Shown here piece after piece: positions 44,229 to 53,064 of a DNA stretch of 64,000 nt. Source of the stretch: an uncultured Bacteroidales bacterium (GTDB taxonomy: Bacteria > Bacteroidota > Bacteroidia > Bacteroidales > Salinivirgaceae); the NCBI GenBank assembly GCA_937981765.1, contig CALJOM010000007.1, forward strand, positions 124,001-188,000, in the 5' to 3' direction. The notes under the pieces are model-generated. The model was not told where the DNA came from and did not search any database. It saw only the letters and a list, made by a program, of their open reading frames with translations. The position numbers and the translations under genes are program-made. Every line of letters starts with the position of its first letter. The first letter of the stretch is position 1.

Positions 44229-46022
44229 ATGGCAAAATATTCAATGCACTTGCTTGTTTGCGGAGGAACCGGTTGTCGTTCAGCGCATAGCGCAAAGATA
44301 ACCGAAAATTTCAAGAATGAACTTGACGCAAGCAATCTATCAGAAACCATACAGGTAATTGAAACCGGATGTTTTGGCTTTTGCGAAAAAGGGCCAATAG
44401 TAAAAATTATGCCCGATAACACTTTTTACACCCAAGTAAAACCTGAAGATATTAAAGAGATAGTTGCAGAGCATTTAATTAAAGGCCGCAAAGTAACTCG
44501 ATTGCTTTACATTGATCCGGAGAAAAAAGAAAAAATAGAAGACTCCAAACACATGGGATTCTATCGTAAACAATTGCGGATAGCTCTCCGAAACTGCGGT
44601 TTTATTGATCCAGAAAATATCGACGAATACATAGCCCGTGAAGGGTATGAAGCCCTCGGAAGATGCCTGGCTGAAATGACTCCCCAGGATGTTATCAATA
44701 TTGTTAAAGAATCTGGACTAAGAGGTCGTGGAGGCGGAGGATTTCCCACAGGATTAAAATGGGAATTTGCTAGTAAATATCAAGCCGATCAAAAATACGT
44801 TGTTTGTAACGCTGACGAGGGCGACCCAGGCGCGTTCATGGATCGTTCTATTCTTGAAGGCGACCCACACTCAGTAATTGAAGCCATGGCCATCTGCGGT
44901 TATGCCATTGGAGCTACCAAAGGATTGGTTTATATTAGAGCTGAATATCCTCTTGCAATTAAGCGCCTCCAAATAGCTATTAAACAAGCTCGCGAATACG
45001 GCCTTCTAGGGAAAAACATTCTCGGGAGCAATTTCGAATTCGACATCGAGCTACGTTATGGAGCAGGAGCCTTTGTCTGCGGCGAAGAAACAGCCTTAAT
45101 TCATTCTATGGAGGGACTCCGTGGTGAACCAACCGTTAAACCACCATTCCCAGCAGAATCTGGGTATTGGGGTAAACCAACCAATGTAAACAACGTTGAA
45201 ACCTTTGCAAATATTCCGGTAATTATTCTAAAAGGCGGAAAATGGTTTCGCTCAATAGGAACAGAGAAATCGCCCGGAACCAAAGTATTTGCGTTAGCCG
45301 GTAAAATTAACAATGTGGGATTAATTGAAGTTCCGATGGGAATCACCCTCCGAGAGGTTATTTTTGAAATTGGCGGAGGCATTAAAGATGGGAAAAAATT
45401 TAAAGCTGTTCAAACCGGAGGGCCATCCGGAGGTTGCTTAACCGAAAAACACCTCGACACTCCCATTGAATTTGACACCCTTATAGCAGCAGGGTCTATG
45501 ATGGGCTCGGGAGGTATGATTGTTATGGATGAGGACGACTGTATGGTGGCCGTTGCTAAATTCTACCTCGAATTTACCGTAGAAGAATCGTGTGGAAAAT
45601 GTGCCCCCTGTCGAATTGGCAATAAACGTTTGCACGAAACCCTCGAGAAAATCTGTAAAGGGAATGGAACCCGAGAAGATATCGAATTGCTTCAAAACAT
45701 GAGCCGGGTAATTAAAGACACAGCCCTTTGTGGCTTAGGCCAAACATCTCCCAACCCTGTTCTTTCAACCATCGATAACTTTTGGGATGAATATATAGAA
45801 CACGTAGACCAGAAAAAATGTCGTGCCGGAGTATGCAAAGATTTAATGCAATATGTAATTAGGGCCGAGAATTGCGTTGGGTGTACTGCCTGCGCCCGTG
45901 TTTGTCCAGTGGGTGCAATTTCTGGAGAACGCAAGTCGGTTCATAAAATTGATCCCGCAATCTGTATTAAATGCGGCGCTTGTATTGAAAAATGTAAATT
46001 TGATGCAATATTCATTCAATAG
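44229..46022 (+). CDS. hydB: [FeFe]-hydrogenase subunit HydB (NuoF-like, NADH/FMN)
   Basis: This 597-residue flavoprotein subunit exchanges electrons with NAD(H). The N-terminal thioredoxin-like [2Fe-2S] domain (1-95) has intact cysteines (CGGTGC and ETGCFGFC). The NuoF core has the FMN site RGRGGGGFPTGLKW, the NADH-binding EGDPGAFMDR and CGEETALIHSMEG segments, and the [4Fe-4S] motif CGKCAPCRIG. Two C-terminal ferredoxin motifs follow (CVGCTACARVCP, CIKCGACIEKC). This is the domain order of HydB in bifurcating trimeric hydrogenases. hydA starts 14 bases later. Confidence 0.95.
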   Translation: MAKYSMHLLVCGGTGCRSAHSAKITENFKNELDASNLSETIQVIETGCFGFCEKGPIVKIMPDNTFYTQVKPEDIKEIVAEHLIKGRKVTRLLYIDPEKKEKIEDSKHMGFYRKQLRIALRNCGFIDPENIDEYIAREGYEALGRCLAEMTPQDVINIVKESGLRGRGGGGFPTGLKWEFASKYQADQKYVVCNADEGDPGAFMDRSILEGDPHSVIEAMAICGYAIGATKGLVYIRAEYPLAIKRLQIAIKQAREYGLLGKNILGSNFEFDIELRYGAGAFVCGEETALIHSMEGLRGEPTVKPPFPAESGYWGKPTNVNNVETFANIPVIILKGGKWFRSIGTEKSPGTKVFALAGKINNVGLIEVPMGITLREVIFEIGGGIKDGKKFKAVQTGGPSGGCLTEKHLDTPIEFDTLIAAGSMMGSGGMIVMDEDDCMVAVAKFYLEFTVEESCGKCAPCRIGNKRLHETLEKICKGNGTREDIELLQNMSRVIKDTALCGLGQTSPNPVLSTIDNFWDEYIEHVDQKKCRAGVCKDLMQYVIRAENCVGCTACARVCPVGAISGERKSVHKIDPAICIKCGACIEKCKFDAIFIQ

Positions 46023-46027
46023 GGAGG
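46023..46027 (+). promoter_or_regulatory. Strong Shine-Dalgarno of hydA
   Basis: GGAGG (within GGGAGG from 46022) begins at the hydB stop codon and lies 9 bases before the hydA ATG at 46037. Confidence 0.75.
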
Positions 46028-46036
46028 AAACTAAAC

Positions 46037-47812
46037 ATGCAATTTGTAAAATTAACCATAGATAACAAACCCGTAGAAGTTCCCGTAGGGACTACCATTT
46101 ACAAAGCTGCTAAAAAGCTAGGCATTGATATACCAGTGCTCTGTTACATGAATCTGGAGCATATGGGTATTGAAAACAAACCTGCCGGATGCCGTATTTG
46201 TGTTGTAGAGGTAGAAGGACGAAAAAATCTTGCCCCCTCCTGCTCTACCAACGTAACAGAAGGAATGGTTGTACGCACAAATACCATGCGCGTATTAAAT
46301 GCTCGTCGCACTGTTCTTGAGTTTTTACTATCGGATCATCCTAAAGATTGTTTGATTTGCCCTAAATCAGGACGTTGCGAACTTCAAGATTTAGCTATTA
46401 AACTTGGAGTACGTAAAATTCACAATGAAGAAATAGCGGAGATGTCAACCTACAAAAAAGACTTTTCTCCATCGATCATACGAGATTTGGATAAATGCGT
46501 TATGTGTCGCCGTTGCGAAACTATGTGTAACGATGTTCAAACAGTTGGCACATTAAGTGCTATTAATCGTGGATTTATGTCAGCGGTTGCTCCGGCTTTC
46601 GAAATGGATTTAATTAAATCGACATGTACCTACTGCGGACAGTGTGTGGCTGTTTGTCCTACCGGTGCTTTAACTGAAGTAGACCACACTCCGGAACTGG
46701 TTCGAGCCCTTGCCGACCCGAAAAAAGTAGTTGTGGTACAAACAGCTCCGGCAGTTCGTGCTGCGCTGGGTGAAGAGTTCGGAATGCCCGCCGGAACACT
46801 TGTAACCGGTAAAATGGTTGCCGCACTTCGCCGCTTAGGCTTCGACTACGTTTTCGATACCGATTTTGCTGCTGACCTTACAATTCTTGAAGAAGGTACA
46901 GAGCTTTTAGACCGATTGACAAAACATCTGAACGGACAACCCACAAAGCTACCCATATTGACATCATGCTGTCCGGGTTGGGTTAATTTCTTCGAACAAC
47001 AATTCCCTGATTTGTTAGATATTCCGTCAACAGCACGTTCGCCACAGCAAATGTTTGGAGCCATTGCAAAAACCTATTTTGCCGATAAAATTGGCGTAAA
47101 ACGCGAAGACATGGTTGTAGTTTCCATTATGCCATGTTTGGCGAAAAAATATGAATGCCAGCGCGACGAATTTAAAACCGATGGGAACCCAGATGTCGAC
47201 TTCTCAATTTCAACCCGAGAGTTAGCCCACCTCATTAAAGAGGCCAATATGGATTTGAACAATATGCCCGATGAAGATTTTGATAATCCATTAGGTGAAT
47301 CAACTGGAGCAGGCGTAATCTTTGGTGCAACTGGTGGTGTAATTGAAGCTGCCTGTAGAACGGCTTATGAGGTTTACACCGGTAAAAAGCTCGATAAAGT
47401 TGACTTTGAACAACTACGTGGTTTAGAAGGAATTCGTGCTGCCGAAGTTGATTTCAACGGTTTTAAAGTAAAAATTGGAATTGCACATGGTTTAGGAAAT
47501 GCCCGTAAATTATTAGAAGACATTAGAAAAGGCAAATCAGAATTCCATGCTATCGAGATTATGGCCTGCCCAGGAGGTTGTGTTGGCGGAGGAGGACAAC
47601 CACTACATCACGGAAATTCCGAAATTTTGGCAAAACGCGCTGCAGCCCTTTATCGCGAAGATGCTAACAAACCTATACGTAAGTCGCATGAAAACCCGAT
47701 GATAATCGAGTTATATGAAAAATTCCTAGGCAAACCCATGAGTCATAAAGCCCATGAATTGCTACATACTCATTATCACGACCGTTCACCTAAGATTAAA
47801 ATTAAAGACTAA
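46037..47812 (+). CDS. hydA: [FeFe]-hydrogenase catalytic subunit HydA
   Basis: This 591-residue enzyme reduces protons to H2. It has an N-terminal [2Fe-2S] domain (cysteines from LCYMNLE through GCRICVVEVEG to APSC), a His/Cys cluster segment (DHPKDCLICPKSGRC), two [4Fe-4S] motifs (CVMCRRCETMC, CTYCGQCVAVCP), and the complete H-cluster signatures. These are TSCCPGW (C311, C312), MPCLAKKYE (C367) and MACPGGCVGGGG (C511, C515). A C-terminal small-subunit-like segment follows (SHENPMIIELYEKFL, HELLHTHYHD). With HydB and HydC it forms a predicted group A3 enzyme that couples NADH and reduced ferredoxin. The maturation genes hydE, hydF and hydG are not in this window. Confidence 0.96.
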   Translation: MQFVKLTIDNKPVEVPVGTTIYKAAKKLGIDIPVLCYMNLEHMGIENKPAGCRICVVEVEGRKNLAPSCSTNVTEGMVVRTNTMRVLNARRTVLEFLLSDHPKDCLICPKSGRCELQDLAIKLGVRKIHNEEIAEMSTYKKDFSPSIIRDLDKCVMCRRCETMCNDVQTVGTLSAINRGFMSAVAPAFEMDLIKSTCTYCGQCVAVCPTGALTEVDHTPELVRALADPKKVVVVQTAPAVRAALGEEFGMPAGTLVTGKMVAALRRLGFDYVFDTDFAADLTILEEGTELLDRLTKHLNGQPTKLPILTSCCPGWVNFFEQQFPDLLDIPSTARSPQQMFGAIAKTYFADKIGVKREDMVVVSIMPCLAKKYECQRDEFKTDGNPDVDFSISTRELAHLIKEANMDLNNMPDEDFDNPLGESTGAGVIFGATGGVIEAACRTAYEVYTGKKLDKVDFEQLRGLEGIRAAEVDFNGFKVKIGIAHGLGNARKLLEDIRKGKSEFHAIEIMACPGGCVGGGGQPLHHGNSEILAKRAAALYREDANKPIRKSHENPMIIELYEKFLGKPMSHKAHELLHTHYHDRSPKIKIKD

Positions 47813-47838
47813 TTTTGTAACCTAAACATTATATCAAT

Positions 47839-48330
47839 ATGGCAGAATCAAGAGTAGCGTTAAAACGCTCAGAAGTTGAACAATTAAAGGCAGTTTGCCG
47901 TGAGTTCAACAACGATCCCGGTGAATTGATCAATGTACTTCATAAAGCTCAAGGAATATTTGGATACCTACCTGCAGAAGTTCAGGAAGTTGTGGCACAA
48001 GAACTAAATATTCCGGTAGCCAAAGTATATGGTGTGGTAACCTTCTATTCCTTCTTCACCATGATACCACGCGGACAGTACCCAATATCTCTGTGTACCG
48101 GAACAGCTTGTTACGTTCGTGGTGCCGATAAAGTGCTCGATGAATTTAAGCGTCTTTTGAAACTTGATGTTGGCGAAACCAGTGCCGATGGAAAATTTTC
48201 GCTCAACTGCCTGCGTTGCGTTGGTGCTTGTGGCCTAGCTCCCGTGGTTTTGGTTGGGGAAAAAACTTACGGACGTGTATCGCCCGACCAGGTGCGTGAA
48301 ATTCTTAAAGAATATGGTTACGAAGTCTAG
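47839..48330 (+). CDS. hydC: [FeFe]-hydrogenase subunit HydC (NuoE-like)
   Basis: This 163-residue thioredoxin-fold [2Fe-2S] subunit has the usual NuoE cysteine set in LCTGTACYVRG and LNCLRCVGACGLAP. It passes electrons between HydB and HydA. It is placed last in the operon, whereas in many Firmicutes the nuoE-like gene comes first. It is followed by a strong palindromic terminator. Confidence 0.95.
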   Translation: MAESRVALKRSEVEQLKAVCREFNNDPGELINVLHKAQGIFGYLPAEVQEVVAQELNIPVAKVYGVVTFYSFFTMIPRGQYPISLCTGTACYVRGADKVLDEFKRLLKLDVGETSADGKFSLNCLRCVGACGLAPVVLVGEKTYGRVSPDQVREILKEYGYEV

Positions 48331-48342
48331 ATTTGATTTTAC

Positions 48343-48384
48343 TATCAAAGAAAAAGGCTGCTTAAGCAGCCTTTTTCTTTGATA
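48343..48384. terminator. 42-bp perfect palindrome, bidirectional terminator
   Basis: A perfect 21+21 inverted repeat is centred on CTTAAG (48361-48366) with a GC core GGCTGC/GCAGCC flanked by A5 and T5 runs. It starts 12 bases after the hydC stop. The tails suit termination from both directions. Confidence 0.85.
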
Positions 48385-48414
48385 AGAAATTAACATCGTA
48401 GTCATGTATAGAGG

Positions 48415-48549
48415 TTAGCAAAATTTACTTTTCAAAACAGTTACCTTTGATTTAATGCGGCCCTTATTAAAGGGCACACTACTGAAACTAATTTCAAAAT
48501 CTGTGGTAGCATACATCCAATCAAAAGGAACGGTTAATATTACGCCAAT
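48415..48549 (-). pseudogene. Possible gene remnant or small ORF
   Basis: On the minus strand 44 sense codons lie between an in-frame TAG and a TAA. The translation includes VPFDWMYATTDFEISFSSV and ends KVTVLKSKFC; an internal ATG at 48516 would give 33 residues. The composition looks protein-like, with alternating beta-type residues, but no family is recognised and there is no evident start signal. Confidence 0.2.
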
Positions 48550-48710
48550 CTAAAAAATTACGTGAGTATCTAATGATGTAAGATCATAGAGAGGGTGGGT
48601 TTGTCAAGTAAACGAACGATTTTAGCTTACTATGGAGATTTAGTATTTTCACTTAAGAAAAAAGTCTTTTATATATCAGGGCTTTCCAATAGAATTATTC
48701 TCAATCAGAT

Positions 48711-51700
48711 TTATATCCACCTAACAAGATTAAAATCCATGGGATAGACTAAATCGGAGTGTTTAGGAGCTAGACGAATAGAATATTCATACATACCCGG
48801 ATTTACCAGCTCTATATTAACAGAATAAAAGGCAAGTGTATCCATTAGTTTAACTAATTCCATTTCATAAGTGGCTTCAATTCTGCGCTCACCATTCTCC
48901 TTTTGCTTGGTTAGCACTACAACTACAGCAATTTCATTAGGGCTAACATCTTTCAAATCAAGCATAAGTTCACCGTGATAAGGTTGTCCCAAGAAAAAAT
49001 CCTTTTTTGTACTATCTGGGAAATCTATCGATATTACTTCAACCTGATTCCAGCGAAGTAACATCTGTTTTTTCCATGAAGCCAAACGGGCTGCCACCGC
49101 GTAATCATCCGCTGTAACTTTACGATGACGCATGGTTAATGGCACATAATATTTCTTCATATAGTCGTTAATCATACGACTAGTAGTGTAGTGAGGCGCT
49201 ATTTGAGCTATGCTGTTTTTAATTGTACGAATCCATTCCACCGGAATTCCCTTCTCGTTACGTTTGTAGAAGAGAGGGATTATCTGATTTTCAAGAATGT
49301 CGTATAGTTCAAGAGCATCAAGCTCATTCTGGAAATCAGGGTTTGTATAGGTTATCTCATCGGTAAGCATCCAACCGGCTCCCGGTCTGTAGCCTTCCAA
49401 ATACCAACCGTCGAGCACACTACAGTTTAACACACCATTTAGAGTTGCCTTCATACCACTGGTCCCAGAAGCTTCTAAAGGTCTTGTAGGTGTATTTAAC
49501 CAAATGTCAACCCCTTTTACGAGTCTCTTAGCAAGTTGAATATCGTAATTTTCTATGAAGATGATTTTCCCGATAAATTCAGGTCGGCGGCTAACTTCAA
49601 CAATCTGCTTTATTAAATCCTGCCCCGGTTTATCGTGCGGGTGTGCTTTCCCTGCAAAGATAAACTGCACAGGATGCTCAGGATTGTTAACCAATTTAGC
49701 CAATCGCTCAAGGTCGGAGAATAAAAGATTGGCACGCTTGTAGGTTGCAAAACGTCGTGCAAAACCGATAGTTAGAACGTTGTCGTCTATTGAATTTAAT
49801 ACTTTCTGTAGTCGTCTAGGATTATCGTTTCTTTTAATCCAGTTGTTTTTATAGCGAGCTTTGATATATTCCACCAATTTTTTACGTAAAATTTGGCGTT
49901 TTTCCCAGATAATTTCATCGTCCACTTCATAGATTTTCTCCCAATAGGCAGGATTCGAATTATCGGTTAAAAACTGAGGACCAAACTTTTCTTCATACAA
50001 TTGTCGCCATTCCTTGGCTGTCCAAGTAGGATAATGAACACCGTTGGTAACATGACCAATGTGAATTTCTTCGGGGAAATATCCTTTATATAGATCCACA
50101 AACATTTCGCGCGAAACTTTGCCATGCAATTCGCTAACCCCATTAACATCCTGGCACAAGTTTGTGGCCAAGACACTCATTGAGAATTTATCGTTGACAT
50201 TTCCAGGATTCCATCGGCCGAGATCCATAAACTGATCCCAGGAGATATGTAGTCTTTCGGGTGTATGGCGGATATACATACGCATAAGCTCTTCCGAGAA
50301 AGCATCGTGTCCGGCAGGTACGGGGGTATGTGTGGTGAATAAACTACTATGACGAACTACCTCCAATGCCTCTTCAAAACTTAGATGTTTTTCTTCAATA
50401 AGGTTACACATTCGCTCAAGATTGGTAAAGGCTGCGTGTCCCTCATTGAGATGATAAACATCGGACTCAATTCCCAAAGCGCGTAGAAGTCTGATACCGC
50501 CGAAACCAAGAACAATTTCTTGTTTTAGTCTGTTTTCCCAGTCGCCACCATAGAGTTGATGGGTGATAGTTCTATCGAGCTCATTATTATCGGCCAAATC
50601 AGAATCAAGCAAATAGAGTTTAATTCTCCCAACGGCTATTTCCCAAACTCTCAATTTCACAGGTCGGGCTGGCATATAAACGGTAACCAAAAGAAGGTTC
50701 CCATCTTTATCGCGAACCGGAACTGCTGGAATATTGTTCAAATCTTGATCTTCTAATACAGCAATTTGTTCACCGTTTATGTTAAGTTGTTGAGTGAAAT
50801 ATCCTTTCCGATACATTAAGCCAACACCAACCATATTGATTCTGGAATCGCTGGCTTCCTTGAGATAATCTCCGGCAAGAATTCCAAGGCCACCGGAATA
50901 AATGTTTATATTGTCGTTCAAACCATATTCCATGCTAAAATAAGCAATGGATGGTGACGGTTCAACGCTATCAGCCATGTAGTCTTGAAACCTGCCGTAT
51001 ACTTTGGTATACAAACCCATGAATTCAGAATCGGACTGAAGTTGGAGCAGTCGTTCCTGAGATGTGTTGTTAAGTAATACCAATGGGTTCTTTTTGCTCT
51101 TCTCCCACAGATCTTTGTCGATAAATTTGAAAAGTTGACTTGCCTCGTAGTTCCACGACCACCATACATTCATAGCTAAATCAACCATCCCTTCAATTTT
51201 CTTGGGAATATTGGTTAAAATTCGCATTTTACGCCATGATGGTTCGTTAGAACGTACATCAATTTTAACCTCAACTGGTTTTTTAAATACGGTGGGTTCT
51301 ACAAGTTTGTACCGTTCAACGTTTTTGGTTAGTCCAATACTGTATGCTTCCAAATAATGAACTATAAATTCCGACCATTGTGCCTTATTTGAAATCTGCT
51401 TGGCATTAGTGCGGCTTAGTTCTATTTGTTCTTGAGTGAAACTTAGATATTGTACAATCGTTTGAGTAATAGTTTCAACAACTGTTTCAGCATTGTCTTC
51501 ATTCCGTTCAACAACAAGAGTCCCAGAAATAATATCGTTGCCGTCGTAAAGAGATTTTTGCTTTAGAACCCATTGTCCGAATCCAGCTAAAGTTGTGGTG
51601 ATGGTTGGTATGCTGAAAGCAATAGACTCTAACGGAGTGTATCCCCAAGGCTCGTAATACGATGGGAAAGCTGTCAGATCGGCACCAATCAACACATCAT

Positions 51701-52961
51701 AGTACGGTAAATTAAAGATACCATCTTTACCATTTAGATAACAGGGCACAAAAATAATGGCTATATCTTCCGGTTGCCCCAACCCCTTTTCATTAATTCT
51801 TCGAATTACAGCATCGTTATAAAAGTCGTGTAAGTTGTGGGTATGAAACGGATTGGGTAATGCAGAGCCTTCTTCATTCTTATCTAAACGTTGCAAAAGA
51901 TCGTATCTCGGACCATCATGATGAGCGGGAACAAGGATTAACGCCACAACTTTTTTCCCATTCCGATTCTGATTCTTTAATTCTGCAATAGAATCTATGA
52001 ACAGGTCTATTCCTTTGTTACGAAACTCATAACGTCCGGAATTTACAACTATCAGCGAATCATCGGGGAAGGTATTACCAGTAAGGGCTTTGGCAATTTT
52101 GAATATTTTTTCGCGTGCTACTTTTCTCTTTCTTGGATATTCTTCTCCCTGTGGTACAAAGTTGTCTTCAAAGCCGTTGGGAGTAAGCACATCTACTTTT
52201 CTGCCGAGAAAATATTCACATTCTAAGGCTGTAGATTCACTTACTGTAGTAAAAACATCGGCTACTAAAGCTCCGTTTTTCTCGAGCGAATGTTTGGCTA
52301 CCACATTGAATTCCTGAGCTTTGGCATCGGCCGAAAACTCCTTCAGGTATTTGTAAAGTGGTTGGTTGTTGCTGGCAATACAACGCCCTACCATGGTAGC
52401 ATGGGTTGTAAACATTGTGCAAATATAGGGAGCATACTTCTCAAGGTATAATACACCAGCAGCCGTCATCCATTCATGAAAATTTGCGATAACATTTAAC
52501 CTTGGAGAAAGGTTGTAACGGCAGAAATCTTCTATTACTTGTCCGGCAGCATATCCAAATAAGGCTGGTTCAATAAAATCCCATCCCCCAGTAATAGAAT
52601 CCACTTTATAATTTTCCCACAGTTCGGTAAAAATTTCATCTTTTTTGGCAATAAAGGGTGTATAATCAATTAAGATGGCTGTTGGAGTTCCCGGAATTTG
52701 CCACCGACCAATTCGAATTCGAAACCCCTTCTCCCGAGACGCAGATATCCAAGATGCAAATAAACTCTTGTCTTCTTTAAATTCAACGTGATCGTTAGAT
52801 TGACGAGCGTTGTCGGGACCGATGTAAATAATTTTTGCATCGACAGCCTTAGCAAGCTCGATCGATTTTGTACTAACAACAGTGTAAATTCCTCCTACTT
52901 TATTGCAGACCTCCCAACTGGTCTCAAAAATAAAATCCGGTTTTTTCTGACCTTGATTCAT
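48711..52961 (-). CDS. GT3 glycogen synthase-like / alpha-glucan phosphorylase fusion
   Basis: This 1416-residue cytosolic protein has two enzymes in one chain. The N-terminal half (about 1-555) resembles eukaryotic-type glycogen synthase (GT3), starting with FIFETSWEVCNKVGGIYTVV and containing the FPSYYEPWGYTPLE donor-site region. The C-terminal part (about 570-1416) is an alpha-glucan phosphorylase of the DUF3417/GT35 type. It has SMEYGLND, THTPVPAGHDAF and the pyridoxal-phosphate region EASGTSGMKATLNG, and would release glucose 1-phosphate. Such fusions are found in other Bacteroidota. It is the last gene of a four-gene glucan operon and lies 103 bases after the GH57 gene. Which activities remain in each half needs assay. 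Confidence 0.9.
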   Translation of the reverse strand: MNQGQKKPDFIFETSWEVCNKVGGIYTVVSTKSIELAKAVDAKIIYIGPDNARQSNDHVEFKEDKSLFASWISASREKGFRIRIGRWQIPGTPTAILIDYTPFIAKKDEIFTELWENYKVDSITGGWDFIEPALFGYAAGQVIEDFCRYNLSPRLNVIANFHEWMTAAGVLYLEKYAPYICTMFTTHATMVGRCIASNNQPLYKYLKEFSADAKAQEFNVVAKHSLEKNGALVADVFTTVSESTALECEYFLGRKVDVLTPNGFEDNFVPQGEEYPRKRKVAREKIFKIAKALTGNTFPDDSLIVVNSGRYEFRNKGIDLFIDSIAELKNQNRNGKKVVALILVPAHHDGPRYDLLQRLDKNEEGSALPNPFHTHNLHDFYNDAVIRRINEKGLGQPEDIAIIFVPCYLNGKDGIFNLPYYDVLIGADLTAFPSYYEPWGYTPLESIAFSIPTITTTLAGFGQWVLKQKSLYDGNDIISGTLVVERNEDNAETVVETITQTIVQYLSFTQEQIELSRTNAKQISNKAQWSEFIVHYLEAYSIGLTKNVERYKLVEPTVFKKPVEVKIDVRSNEPSWRKMRILTNIPKKIEGMVDLAMNVWWSWNYEASQLFKFIDKDLWEKSKKNPLVLLNNTSQERLLQLQSDSEFMGLYTKVYGRFQDYMADSVEPSPSIAYFSMEYGLNDNINIYSGGLGILAGDYLKEASDSRINMVGVGLMYRKGYFTQQLNINGEQIAVLEDQDLNNIPAVPVRDKDGNLLLVTVYMPARPVKLRVWEIAVGRIKLYLLDSDLADNNELDRTITHQLYGGDWENRLKQEIVLGFGGIRLLRALGIESDVYHLNEGHAAFTNLERMCNLIEEKHLSFEEALEVVRHSSLFTTHTPVPAGHDAFSEELMRMYIRHTPERLHISWDQFMDLGRWNPGNVNDKFSMSVLATNLCQDVNGVSELHGKVSREMFVDLYKGYFPEEIHIGHVTNGVHYPTWTAKEWRQLYEEKFGPQFLTDNSNPAYWEKIYEVDDEIIWEKRQILRKKLVEYIKARYKNNWIKRNDNPRRLQKVLNSIDDNVLTIGFARRFATYKRANLLFSDLERLAKLVNNPEHPVQFIFAGKAHPHDKPGQDLIKQIVEVSRRPEFIGKIIFIENYDIQLAKRLVKGVDIWLNTPTRPLEASGTSGMKATLNGVLNCSVLDGWYLEGYRPGAGWMLTDEITYTNPDFQNELDALELYDILENQIIPLFYKRNEKGIPVEWIRTIKNSIAQIAPHYTTSRMINDYMKKYYVPLTMRHRKVTADDYAVAARLASWKKQMLLRWNQVEVISIDFPDSTKKDFFLGQPYHGELMLDLKDVSPNEIAVVVVLTKQKENGERRIEATYEMELVKLMDTLAFYSVNIELVNPGMYEYSIRLAPKHSDLVYPMDFNLVRWI

Positions 52962-53064
52962 CGTTTTTATGTTTTAATTGTTTCGTTAATTGACAAAGGG
53001 ATAGCTGTCCCCCTAAATTTTATTAAGAGGTCACAGCTCTTCATTAATTTATAGCTCGACACTC

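Larger units (their letters stand above)
48331..48710. other. Intergenic region after the hydrogenase operon
   Basis: The region is 380 bases between convergent hydC and the glucan phosphorylase gene. It begins with the 42-bp palindromic terminator, then has a 44-codon open frame on the minus strand (48415-48549) that reads like protein sequence. The remaining 160 bases before 48710 show nothing I can identify. Confidence 0.5.

Noticed and set aside
52990-53042. Inverted repeat AGCTGT/ACAGCT between the GH57 and phosphorylase genes as a terminator
   Set aside because: The loop is over 20 bases, the extended stem is mismatched, and no T run follows.
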